A DNA stretch of 19,004 nt from the NCBI GenBank assembly GCA_020348365.1, contig CP070749.1, positions 539,147 through 558,150 on the forward strand. The letters are read 5' to 3'. The stretch comes from Candidatus Bathyarchaeota archaeon. GTDB lineage: Archaea > Thermoproteota > Bathyarchaeia > Bathyarchaeales > Bathyarchaeaceae. A program made the position numbers and the translations under genes. This document shows positions 5,259-12,604 of this stretch, piece by piece. Under the pieces are notes generated by a model. That model saw only the letters and a program-made list of their open reading frames with translations. It had not been told where the DNA came from and did no database searches. How positions within the stretch are numbered: position 1 is the first letter of the stretch; each line of letters opens with the position of its first letter.

Positions 5259-8030
5259 TCAGTCTTCGCCCAATTGTTCTCTTACAGCTTCCTCAGCTTT
5301 TTCTAGTGCATCTGAAGCCTTTTCAACGAGGGTTCCGCCTCCCTGAGCGAAGTCAGGTCTCCCGCTTCCTCCGCCGCCAAGCACAGATGCAGCATTCCTT
5401 GCAATTTCGGCGGAATCCACACCTTGTTTGACTGCTTGCTCTCCAGCCATCACTACAAGCTTTGCAGTTTTATCTACTCCGCAGAGCACAACAACCACAT
5501 TTGTCTCTTTCCTAATCAATTCGCCAGCTGTCTTTATGAGGCGATCCACATCAGCTTCCGCAACCTTGCGTGTTATTACCTTCAACGTCCCGATTCTCTT
5601 TGCAGCAGCCATGAATTCTTTGGCTGCTAGGTCTGCGATTTCACCGACAAGTCTCTCCTTTTCGCGTCGAATTTCCTTCCACTCTCTCACAAGTCGTTCT
5701 GCGGTTTTCTCAAGCTTCTCCAAAGGTGCGTTCAATACTTCAGAAACCTTCCAGAGCATTCTCTCCCTCTCTTGCATAGCATTCACAGCAGGAAGTCCTG
5801 CACTGAAGATTATGCGTTCGACGCCGTCTTGAATCCGTTCAGTGTTGATGATTTTGATAAATCCTATTTCTCCTGTGTTCTTGAGGTGAGTTCCTCCGCA
5901 GGCTTCGACTTCCCAGTCTCCAGTTTTCACGACGCGTATCTCTTTTCCCGGAACTGCGCCGCCCTGGTACAGTCTGAACCCGTAGAGCCTCTCAGCTTCT
6001 CCCCTAGCCATCCAGGATGCTTCCACGGGGATGTTTCGAATTACCGCGTTGTTTGCTAGCCTTTCTATTTCGTGTATCTCGTCGGGTGTTAGCCGTTGGA
6101 AATGGGACACGTCAAGCCTCGTCTTGTCAATTCCCTTCTGAGAGCCAGACTGCCACACATGTTCTCCCAGCACACGTCTTGTGGCGCCCATTATGAGGTG
6201 GGTTGCCGTGTGATGCTTCATGAGGCTGCTTCGCCATTTCCAATCGATGGTTCCCTTCACTCGATCCCCTTTCTTAGGAATCTGTCCCTTCACAGCATGG
6301 ATGATGACTTTTCCAATCTTTTGAACATCTACAACCTCTGATTGTTCTTCAGCAAACTCTAGGTATCCCTTATCTGCTGGCTGTCCTCCCCCTTCAGGAT
6401 AGAAGGCGGTTTCGCTCAAAACCACATTCTTGACATCTGACACTCGAAGGACTTTTGCTTCAAATTCAGTTTGATATGGGTCTTCGTAGTAGAGCAAGCG
6501 TGTTTCGGGAAGATTTGAGACCTTCGATTTCAGGGCTTCTGTTCTATCCGCTTTTTTTGATGGCGGTGGTTGCTCATGTCTATCGGCGACCATCGAGTAG
6601 AAGTTCTCAGGTATCTCAACCTGTAGTCCCCCTTTCTCGGCTGTCTCCTTAACAATCTCTGGGGGAAGCCCGTGTGAATCGTAGAGTTGGAGGAGGGATT
6701 CCGTGGGAACTACGTGGGCTCCTTTCGCTTTCAGCTCTTGTCCCATCCTCTTAACGATGGATCGCCCTCTTCTGATGGTTTGATCAAACTTGTCTTGCTC
6801 CACGGCAAGCATACCAAAGATTTCTTCTCGCATCTTCTTTAGATACGGAAAATCTTGTGTCCAAAACTCTATTTGCATGCCGATTAGTTCCAGTAGTTTT
6901 TCTTGGATTTCTAGCGTTCTGAGCAGCCTGAGGGTTCGGCGGAGCATGAGACGTGTTAGATATCCCTCGCCTACATTGGATGGCACAACGCCTTCTGCGA
7001 GCATGAAAACCAGACATTTCGTGTGATCCAATACGGCAAAGATGTTCTCGACTGGAAGCAGAGTTTTGTTGAGTTCCTCTGCAGTTATTCCGATCTGCTT
7101 GGCGACGTTCTCCCGAGCTGTTCTTCTGTCAACAGCTTTTTCAAGGCTCATCAATCCAGAGAGCTCAGCCGCCCTCGCTAGCAGGGTGTGATCAACCCTG
7201 CCTATGCCAGCCATCCTCATAATCTTGTCTAGGATCGGCCCATATAATGAGTGGAAGCAGCTGATAGAACCCTGCGAAAGCCATGTGTATCGACTGTTAC
7301 CGTATCCTGTGTCGACGGTTCGTATGGGCAGCTCCACGAACTCGCCATTAACAACTTTGAACTTCATGAAGACGAGGGTGGCAACTTCGAGTCCGCAGAT
7401 CACAGTCTCCAGATCTGGCCCCGCGTTTCCACCGCCAGACCACACGTCTTCCTTATAGATAACATCTTCAGACTTCACCCGCAACTCTTCTGTCACAAAC
7501 TCATGATGATATCTCACGGTTTGATCTTTCCAGTAGACCTCATTATCTGGATAGTTGAAGGCATGATGCCCTCCCATCTCAAAGATTGTCAGGTGTCGTC
7601 CAAAAGTGGGACCTACATTATCGACATCCACTAGCCTGATGCATGGTTGGCTTATCACCAAGGGATTGGCAGGAGGAGGAGTTATCCCGTTTGTGACGTA
7701 GGGTTGAAAATCAACGATGCTGGCGCTGGTAAGATACAGATCATCCCTCCACCTGGCTACGACAGGATATGGCTTGATTCTTTCGTGTCCACGCCTCTCA
7801 AAGAAAGATAGGAAAGCCTCGCGCATCTCTTGAAGAGTATAGCGCTTGCGGGTAGGCGGATTGTTGATGAAAGTTAGGGACGCACAGCCCTCTGCTGCAG
7901 CTTCGCCGCATGTTTCTTGGTCAGGGTTCTGAGTCCAGAAATATTCATCACAGATTGGACATCGCTTTCGAATATATCTATGCTCATCAAAGAAGGGAAC
8001 GTGGTACTCGCTCGCGGGGAAACGTGCCAA
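5259..8030 (-). CDS. alaS: Alanine--tRNA ligase
   Basis: A class II synthetase that charges tRNA-Ala in the cytoplasm and hydrolyses mischarged Ser- and Gly-tRNA-Ala. At 923 residues it has the usual archaeal length. The N-terminal extension carries a zinc-type cluster (CPIC at 24-27, C41, C49) typical of archaeal AlaRS. Motif 2 lies in the FEMGGHHAF region (150-158), and the GYGNSRYTW stretch belongs to the class II core. The editing domain has HHTATH (H607, H611) and CGGTH (C711, H715), the four zinc ligands. The C-Ala domain ends with GGGGSGRP (885-892) and AQGGG (895-899). The TTG at 8030 is the only start after an in-frame stop and has GAGGG a few bases upstream. It follows L12 in the stalk-protein cluster, as in several TACK archaea, but has its own TATA box. 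Confidence 0.97.
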   Translation of the reverse strand: MARFPASEYHVPFFDEHRYIRKRCPICDEYFWTQNPDQETCGEAAAEGCASLTFINNPPTRKRYTLQEMREAFLSFFERRGHERIKPYPVVARWRDDLYLTSASIVDFQPYVTNGITPPPANPLVISQPCIRLVDVDNVGPTFGRHLTIFEMGGHHAFNYPDNEVYWKDQTVRYHHEFVTEELRVKSEDVIYKEDVWSGGGNAGPDLETVICGLEVATLVFMKFKVVNGEFVELPIRTVDTGYGNSRYTWLSQGSISCFHSLYGPILDKIMRMAGIGRVDHTLLARAAELSGLMSLEKAVDRRTARENVAKQIGITAEELNKTLLPVENIFAVLDHTKCLVFMLAEGVVPSNVGEGYLTRLMLRRTLRLLRTLEIQEKLLELIGMQIEFWTQDFPYLKKMREEIFGMLAVEQDKFDQTIRRGRSIVKRMGQELKAKGAHVVPTESLLQLYDSHGLPPEIVKETAEKGGLQVEIPENFYSMVADRHEQPPPSKKADRTEALKSKVSNLPETRLLYYEDPYQTEFEAKVLRVSDVKNVVLSETAFYPEGGGQPADKGYLEFAEEQSEVVDVQKIGKVIIHAVKGQIPKKGDRVKGTIDWKWRSSLMKHHTATHLIMGATRRVLGEHVWQSGSQKGIDKTRLDVSHFQRLTPDEIHEIERLANNAVIRNIPVEASWMARGEAERLYGFRLYQGGAVPGKEIRVVKTGDWEVEACGGTHLKNTGEIGFIKIINTERIQDGVERIIFSAGLPAVNAMQERERMLWKVSEVLNAPLEKLEKTAERLVREWKEIRREKERLVGEIADLAAKEFMAAAKRIGTLKVITRKVAEADVDRLIKTAGELIRKETNVVVVLCGVDKTAKLVVMAGEQAVKQGVDSAEIARNAASVLGGGGSGRPDFAQGGGTLVEKASDALEKAEEAVREQLGED

Positions 8031-8081
8031 AGTGTATCCCTCACAACAATAGGTTGATTACTCAAACATTAAGTTGGAAGA

Positions 8082-8092
8082 GCATATAAAGC
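8082..8092 (-). promoter_or_regulatory. TATA box for alaS
   Basis: The minus strand reads GCTTTATATGC, an excellent archaeal TATA element. Initiation is expected near 8059, about 29 bases before the alaS start, so alaS can be expressed apart from the ribosomal genes upstream. Confidence 0.6.
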
Positions 8093-8178
8093 GTAGTACA
8101 GAGTGAGTTGAGAGAGGTTTTTTGGGCAATTTTTGCGAAAAGATTCTGGGATCTATGCGTCCAAGATTTCGGGAGAGG

Positions 8179-8493
8179 TTATCCAAACAGGGCCCCAAGG
8201 CCTTCCATCGCTGCCTCTTCTTTTTCTTTCTTCTCTTCTTCCGTTTTTTCCTTCTCTTTGGCTGGTTTCTCCTCAGTGGCTGGTGCAGGTGCGGCTGTTG
8301 GTGCTGCTGTCATGAGAGCAGGCGAGCTTTTGATGGCTTCGTCTATGTCGACTTCAGCTAGTGAGGCTATCAAGGCTTTCACTCTGATTGGATCTGTGTT
8401 TATGCCAGCGGCCGTGAGAATGTTCGTCAGACTTTTTTCGTCGATTTCCTTTCCGGCCTTGTGTAGGAGCATTGCAGCGTATACATATTCCAT
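8179..8493 (-). CDS. rpl12: Ribosomal protein P1/L12 (archaeal L12P)
   Basis: The 104-residue acidic stalk protein, which binds P0 as dimers and recruits translational GTPases. The N-terminal helical dimerisation and P0-binding domain (1-60) starts MEYVYAAMLLHKAGKEI, as in archaeal and eukaryotic P1/P2. An Ala/Pro hinge follows (about 62-73), then a charged Lys/Glu tail ending in the conserved GLGALFG that contacts elongation factors. The length is normal. An ATG start is preceded by GAGGATG. It lies 108 bases after P0, a wide gap for this operon, with a likely promoter in the gap. It is now the only stalk protein here with the GTPase-binding tail, because P0 lacks one. Confidence 0.96.
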   Translation of the reverse strand: MEYVYAAMLLHKAGKEIDEKSLTNILTAAGINTDPIRVKALIASLAEVDIDEAIKSSPALMTAAPTAAPAPATEEKPAKEKEKTEEEKKEKEEAAMEGLGALFG

Positions 8494-8582
8494 AGCTTTT
8501 CACATCCTCTCTTTCACAGTCTTCCTTTTCAACCTTTCTGAAAGATATACACGAGGTATTTCCTTTCACCATATGTAATTGC

Positions 8583-8592
8583 GTATTTAAGC
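8583..8592 (-). promoter_or_regulatory. TATA box for a separate L12 transcript
   Basis: The minus strand reads GCTTAAATAC just after the P0 stop, giving an expected start near 8561 and a leader of about 70 bases. A second, weaker candidate (GTATATCTT, 8542-8550) is closer to the gene. L12 is needed in several copies per ribosome, so an extra promoter makes sense. Confidence 0.45.
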
Positions 8593-8601
8593 TTAACACT
8601 T

Positions 8602-9468
8602 TCAGGACGCTGAAGAGAAACTCTTGCATTTGGATAGGAGACTTAACGTTTCCATGTGAGCCTTTCTTATGAGGCCGGCTATGGTCTCGCTGGAGTATAT
8701 GTCTGCGGCCAGAGCTAGGCCGTATGCTTCATGATGTACCGTTTGAATTAGCAGAGAGATGTTTTCCGGAACTGGATATGCTGTGTTCAGTGACAGATTG
8801 AAGGCGTAGGCGTGGGCTTCCTCGATGCTCCGCTTGACCCCTTCTAAATCTGGTTGTAGTCGCTCTCCAGGGATGACTAGCCCGCTTTCATAGGCAGTCT
8901 TGATGGTGAGTCCTATCTCGACAGAGTCTATTCCAAGCTTTGACAACACGGTTGCAAGTCTTGCTGGTATGGATTCGCCTTCTTTCGCCACCATGGTATC
9001 GCGGCTTACCCAGACGCTCCCAGCTTCTATCCTTGTGGGCAAGCCTACGGCGCCCAATTGGCTTATGATTGGGCCTGGTGGTAGTCCTGTATTTCCTGCG
9101 GGAACGAACACGTCGTGAGCCGCTATGTCTCCTGCCCGTGCGGTTGTTTTGACCTTGCTTTTCTCGAGGAGTAGCGCTAATCTAAAGGGATTTAGGTTTG
9201 TGAAGAGGAAGACGTTGGACCCGCTTAGATCTTTTCCTATTTCTTCCAATTTAGGCTTATCTTTGCATTCATTAATCGCCCTTTTCACAATGGTGTTCTT
9301 GACGACGCGGAAATGGGCGCTCTCCCGCAGTTTCTTCCTCAGTTCCTGGAGTTGTGGAGCTCTAACCTTCTGGAGACTTGCGATGCCGATAGCTCTGTAT
9401 TCATGGACAAGACTCCTTATTTCCTCAACCGATTTGGTCTTTTCCTGAGGAGTATGACTTGTAGACAT
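8602..9468 (-). CDS. rplP0: Ribosomal stalk protein P0/L10, without acidic C-terminal tail
   Basis: The base of the large-subunit stalk. It binds 23S rRNA together with L11 and carries L12 dimers. Residues 1-105 form the L10 RNA-binding domain (VEEIRSLVHEYRAIGIASLQKVRAPQL is the familiar start region). Residues about 106-185 form the domain inserted in archaeal and eukaryotic P0 (PAGNTGLPPGPIISQLGAVG, TRIEAGSVWVS). The helical spine that holds L12 follows (188-270). At 288 residues it is short: archaeal P0 usually runs about 310-340 and ends with an Ala-rich linker, a run of Glu and GLGALFG. Here it stops after SKCKSFSSAS, and no acidic segment is found in another frame downstream, so a simple frameshift is unlikely. 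It follows L1 by 11 bases; the ATG has AGGTAAGTGA before it. Confidence 0.95.
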   Translation of the reverse strand: MSTSHTPQEKTKSVEEIRSLVHEYRAIGIASLQKVRAPQLQELRKKLRESAHFRVVKNTIVKRAINECKDKPKLEEIGKDLSGSNVFLFTNLNPFRLALLLEKSKVKTTARAGDIAAHDVFVPAGNTGLPPGPIISQLGAVGLPTRIEAGSVWVSRDTMVAKEGESIPARLATVLSKLGIDSVEIGLTIKTAYESGLVIPGERLQPDLEGVKRSIEEAHAYAFNLSLNTAYPVPENISLLIQTVHHEAYGLALAADIYSSETIAGLIRKAHMETLSLLSKCKSFSSAS

Positions 9469-9479
9469 CAGTCACTTAC

Positions 9480-10130
9480 CTACACGCTTATTTTGATTGG
9501 CGGCCCCATGGTTGTTTTAAGATAGACCGACCTAATGTTCTTTATTCCCCTTTTGAGTCTACCTTCAATCCGCCGTATCACCGTTTGAATGTTCTCGGCG
9601 ATCTCTTTGTCGGGCATCTTTTCGGTTCCGACACGGCATTGGAGGACGGGTTGTCCCCTAAGTCTGATTAGCACCATTTTGCGTTGCCTCTTTATGTGCT
9701 CGGTTACATCTGCTGTTGGGGGCACTGGAGTAGGCATTCTTCCCCTTGGTCCCAGAGCTGCACCCAGAACCTTACCTACCAACGGCATCAGCGGCGCCTC
9801 TGCGATGAAGAAATCGTGAGCTTTCACCAAATTCCTTTGGCTCTTCTTATCCCCCGTCATCCCCTCAAGCTCAGTCCTTTCGATGACTGAGTCTGCCCCT
9901 GCCTTTCTGGCCTTCAAAGCCATCTCGCCAGATGCAAAAACGCATACTCTATTGCCAGTTTCCATGGTGTGGGGTAGCTCGATCAGCTCTTGAATCTTGC
10001 CTTCGGGTTTTTTCGCGTCTATGTCTCGTAGGTTTATCACCAGTTCTAGAGATTGTGCAAAGTTTCTCTTCTCTGATTTATCCTTGACTTCCTTGATTGT
10101 TTTGAGGAGTCCTTTTTCGTCCAGTGGCAT
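9480..10130 (-). CDS. rpl1: Ribosomal protein L1
   Basis: The L1-stalk protein, which moves deacylated tRNA out of the E site. It is 216 residues from the ATG at 10130, normal for archaea. I prefer this to the GTG at 10151: it has GAGG about 9 bases upstream and gives the usual MPLD/MPVD-type start, while the GTG would add seven residues unlike the family. Typical L1 features are LPHTM...NRVCVFASGEMALKARKAGADSV, LMPLVGKVLGAALGPRGRMP and the C-terminal RRIEGRLKRGIKNIRSVYLKTTMGPP. In methanogens L1 represses its own operon by binding the mRNA; I did not identify such a site here. It follows L11 by 50 bases. Confidence 0.95.
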   Translation of the reverse strand: MPLDEKGLLKTIKEVKDKSEKRNFAQSLELVINLRDIDAKKPEGKIQELIELPHTMETGNRVCVFASGEMALKARKAGADSVIERTELEGMTGDKKSQRNLVKAHDFFIAEAPLMPLVGKVLGAALGPRGRMPTPVPPTADVTEHIKRQRKMVLIRLRGQPVLQCRVGTEKMPDKEIAENIQTVIRRIEGRLKRGIKNIRSVYLKTTMGPPIKISV

Positions 10131-10180
10131 CTCTGAAGCCTCGAACCACACACCTATCGAAGCCCGTTATAAAAAGATTC

Positions 10181-10675
10181 TTACAATGTTTTCTTCACAA
10201 GCAAGTCGTCGTGCTTTCCTTCGTCTATCTCCTGTTGCACTTCACGCGGGTCCCTGTCATCAATCGTCACACCCATGCTGACACAGGCGCCTAGAATCTC
10301 CTTTACCGCAGCTCTTAGACTCCTCGCCAAGAGTTTACTACCTTTAACTTCAGCTATCCCGATTACTTGTGCCAGAGAGAGGTTTCCGACTTTCTCCGTA
10401 TTTGGTGCCCCTGAGCCCTTCTCGATTCCCAATTCACTAATGATCAACGCTGAGGTGGTTGGCGTTCCGACACTTACGGCGAATTCCTTCGTTTCGGCGT
10501 CTACGATGATTTTGACAGGTACCTTCATGCCCGAATATTCCTCTGTTATCTCGTTGATCTTGTTCACTATGGCGAGGACGTTTACTCCTAGTGGACCTAA
10601 GGCGGGTCCTAGTGGGGGTCCTGCCGTTGCTTGTCCTCCGCTCACTAGGGCTTCGACGACCTTCTTTTCGCTCAT
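10181..10675 (-). CDS. rpl11: Ribosomal protein L11
   Basis: The 164-residue protein of the GTPase-associated centre, which binds 23S rRNA beside P0. The N-terminal domain has the signature GGQATAGPPLGPALGPLGVNV (about 13-33) with its conserved prolines. The C-terminal RNA-binding domain includes VGTPTTSALI, GNLSLAQVIGIAEVK and the late CVSMGVTIDDRDP seen in archaeal L11. ATG start; the gene follows spt5 with a single base between them, so the two are co-transcribed. Confidence 0.96.
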   Translation of the reverse strand: MSEKKVVEALVSGGQATAGPPLGPALGPLGVNVLAIVNKINEITEEYSGMKVPVKIIVDAETKEFAVSVGTPTTSALIISELGIEKGSGAPNTEKVGNLSLAQVIGIAEVKGSKLLARSLRAAVKEILGACVSMGVTIDDRDPREVQQEIDEGKHDDLLVKKTL

Positions 10676-10676
10676 C

Positions 10677-11177
10677 TCACTCTACTCCTTTTCCTTTCTC
10701 CACGACTTTCACGTAGTCTGCGTGAACGGTGATGGGGAGGGTGAAAGTTGCTTCCAGAAGCTCGAGGACGACCTCTTCCTTGGTTTGGTCAACCCTTGTT
10801 ATCTTGGCGCGCATTCCCTTGAATGGGCCTCCCACAACCTCTACGATGTCTCCGACGTCTAGCTCTTCGATTATGGGTTTTGCAACAATATACCGTTCAA
10901 CCTCAGATAAACCCACGATCCCGGGGACTCTAGATCTCACGTGTTTGATCCCGCCTATTGCCTCATCAACAACGTGTGGTCCCTCAGCTTCGAGGAATAC
11001 ATAGCCCTTTAGAGTCTCTGGGACGAGAATGGCGTTTATGGCGAGGCTGTTGGTTCTAACCTTAGCGGCCACAAGATTTGCCACGTTCTTCTCCTGTCCA
11101 GCCGTCGTTCTTACTGCGAAGATTGCTGAAGAAAACTTACGATTCTCCATAGTGGGTTCCCTGCTATCCTCCGCCAC
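10677..11177 (-). CDS. spt5: Transcription elongation factor Spt5/NusG
   Basis: Archaeal NusG/Spt5, which clamps RNA polymerase closed together with Spt4 and increases processivity. The NGN domain (about 10-95) includes SAIFAVRTTAGQEKNVANLVA and later GYVFLEAEG. The single KOW domain (about 102-166) has DVGDIVEVVGGPFKGMRAKI. The GTG at 11177 gives 166 residues and overlaps the end of secE by 14 bases. The ATG at 11150 (MENRKFSS..., 157 residues) is closer to typical homologues, which start just before the FAVRTT strand, and is an equally good choice. The secE-spt5-L11 order is standard. Confidence 0.95.
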   Translation of the reverse strand: MAEDSREPTMENRKFSSAIFAVRTTAGQEKNVANLVAAKVRTNSLAINAILVPETLKGYVFLEAEGPHVVDEAIGGIKHVRSRVPGIVGLSEVERYIVAKPIIEELDVGDIVEVVGGPFKGMRAKITRVDQTKEEVVLELLEATFTLPITVHADYVKVVEKGKGVE

Positions 11178-11343
11178 CTGGCGTTATTATACTCGCTATG
11201 AGCTTGATTATGAATCCGATTCCTCCAATCGCGAGGGTGCCGAGTAAACATATCTTGATCGACAGCCACAACTCGCTTCTGCCGGGTTTTGTGGCTAGTT
11301 TCAGCAGTCGCCTGCACGACGATAGAAATGATCTTAATCCCAT
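11164..11343 (-). CDS. secE: Preprotein translocase subunit SecE (Sec61-gamma)
   Basis: A 59-residue gene that is easy to overlook. The minus strand from ATG (11343) reads MGLRSFLSSCRRLLKLATKP, then GRSELWLSIKICLLG, one membrane helix (about 29-54, ending GFIIKLIASII) and the tail TPGGGG. An amphipathic N-terminal helix, a P-x-x-x-E/W region and a single C-terminal transmembrane segment are the Sec61-gamma pattern; it braces the SecY channel in the membrane. It is the first gene of the cluster, sits directly before spt5 as in most archaea, and has a strong TATA box about 35 bases upstream, so its leader is very short (about 10 bases). Confidence 0.92.
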   Translation of the reverse strand: MGLRSFLSSCRRLLKLATKPGRSELWLSIKICLLGTLAIGGIGFIIKLIASIITPGGGG

Positions 11344-11373
11344 AGTTGGTCGCAGTCTTCAACAATTAGTTCT

Positions 11374-11385
11374 AGTATAAAAAGG
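11374..11385 (-). promoter_or_regulatory. TATA box of the secE-spt5-L11-L1-P0 operon
   Basis: The minus strand reads CCTTTTTATACT, a strong archaeal TATA element, placed to start transcription near 11353, about 10 bases before the secE ATG. Confidence 0.6.
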
Positions 11386-11770
11386 TATTTTCCGATAAGT
11401 CTCGGAATTTTTTTACTAGTCTGGTGATGTTGGGTCACTTCCGCTTTCTGAACAGCTTCAGTCCTTCTATCTCGGTGACGTATGCATGCTGCTACATTAC
11501 TCGGTCGGTGTCATATTTTCGTCGGATACAGGTCTTTCTGATCGGTCAAATCCCTTGAGAAACTAGAGGGAGGTGACCGTCTCTTGCCCATTGGCCAGAA
11601 TGTCGAGATAACGTAGGTACGCATGCTTGTTCTATAAGCAATTCGACGATATCGACGGATCCGACGAAACCGATGAAACCGATGAATGCATGCAAAGAGA
11701 GTGCGAAAGCGGTGGCGTAAACCTTAAGAGTTAAGATATCATAATAGTTAGTATGCTCTTATGGTAGAGG
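11386..11770. other. 385-base intergenic region with short repeats, no gene recognised
   Basis: No convincing ORF, tRNA or known RNA was found. It contains a T7 run (11408-11414), three GCATGC palindromes (11484-11489, 11621-11626, 11688-11693), the first two within a shared GTAYGCATGCT context, and a 9-bp tandem repeat listed separately. It separates the divergent secE operon and the membrane-protein gene at 11771. A short non-coding RNA is possible but not shown. Confidence 0.5.
11643..11687. repeat. Five degenerate 9-bp tandem repeats
   Basis: Units TCGACGATA, TCGACGGAT, CCGACGAAA, CCGATGAAA and CCGATGAAT follow each other without gaps; consensus YCGAYGRWW. The last three differ from one another at one or two positions. 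The array lies about 85 bases upstream of the membrane-protein start and ends in the palindrome ATGCATGCA. Such iterons can be regulator-binding sites, but nothing else supports a role. Confidence 0.6.
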
Positions 11771-12382
11771 ATGGCGGGTTTGGGAAAAGCAGCTGTAGCA
11801 ACGCCACTATACATTTCTTTTGCTTGGACCTTGATGGTGAGTTACCAGTTTTTCACACAAACAGCTGTTACAACCGTCATAGCGTTCGTTGGTGAGCTTT
11901 GGCCTCTAGGAGGCGCTTGGCTGATATCTAGGATAGAGATGATAATCTTCATCTATGCCTTTTCATGGGTTTTCCTTTTGTCATCCGCAATCCCATCAGT
12001 CATCCTTGGAAAGGAAAAGGGTGTACTTGTCCAGTTCTTTGTTTGTTTGACACTCACCTTTGCTGCTTTCGTAATTCAGGATATCCTAGCGACTTATGTC
12101 AGTGGTCCAATCAAGCAGTTGTTCAGTCTAGCAGTGTTATTCCAAAATCCGGTGCTTGCTGTGGGCTATCTATCAATACCATACGTGCTGATGCTCATTT
12201 TTGACGTCCACTCAAGGAGAAAGCGCAGGAAAGAAGAGAAGGAGAAAGAGGAAACATTAGAACTGGAGACAATCGATCATCTGCACGAGGAAGAGGGGGT
12301 AAGACCACACGCGCAGACTGCTCCTAGGGACAAGGTCGCTGAGAAATCGATGTCACCTGATGAGGATAGAAAAGGATCCTAA
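11771..12382 (+). CDS. Unknown polytopic membrane protein with charged C-terminal tail
   Basis: Not recognised. The 203-residue protein has four or five hydrophobic segments (about 12-40, 55-77, 86-108 and 114-144, the last long enough for two) followed by a cytoplasmic-type tail (147-203). The tail opens with a very basic patch (RRKRRKEEKEK) and continues highly charged, without a visible domain. Positive residues after the last helix suggest the tail is inside. The membrane part has an internal proline/glycine-rich loop (GELWPLGG, 41-48). ATG start with GTAGAGG just before it. It is transcribed away from the secE operon and followed after 222 bases by an MFS-type permease, which may or may not share its role. 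Confidence 0.7.
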   Translation: MAGLGKAAVATPLYISFAWTLMVSYQFFTQTAVTTVIAFVGELWPLGGAWLISRIEMIIFIYAFSWVFLLSSAIPSVILGKEKGVLVQFFVCLTLTFAAFVIQDILATYVSGPIKQLFSLAVLFQNPVLAVGYLSIPYVLMLIFDVHSRRKRRKEEKEKEETLELETIDHLHEEEGVRPHAQTAPRDKVAEKSMSPDEDRKGS

Positions 12383-12604
12383 CGTTGCTGTGAGCGGGTT
12401 ACATCGATCAAGAAGATCGGGCAATCGTCACTTGGTGGAGCAGTGGAAGGGACTTCCAGATGCACTCGTGTGCAGAGATCTGTGAGAGCGCTGGTCTGGA
12501 AGTTTTGGGGTAGACGATAGCAGAATGATTATTTAGTCCATTGCTAATTTGAAGAGATTGTCAAATCCAGATGGGATCATAATAGGTTTGTGTCATTCTA
12601 GTCT

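Noticed and set aside
8108..8578. 156-codon plus-strand ORF rich in Ser and Phe
   Set aside because: It is antisense to the low-complexity Glu/Lys/Ala region of L12, which creates long open shadows.
8354..8629. Frameshifted C-terminal tail of P0
   Set aside because: The overlapping minus-strand frame has no Ala-rich or acidic segment and no GLGALFG, so it is not the missing P0 tail.
11111..11365. 84-codon minus-strand ORF before spt5
   Set aside because: It has no hydrophobic segment; the overlapping 59-codon frame is SecE.
11390..11765. SRP RNA, RNase P RNA or C/D box RNA in the intergenic region
   Set aside because: I looked for the SRP helix 8 and RNase P core motifs and for paired C and D boxes and found none convincing; only GATGA-like repeats occur.
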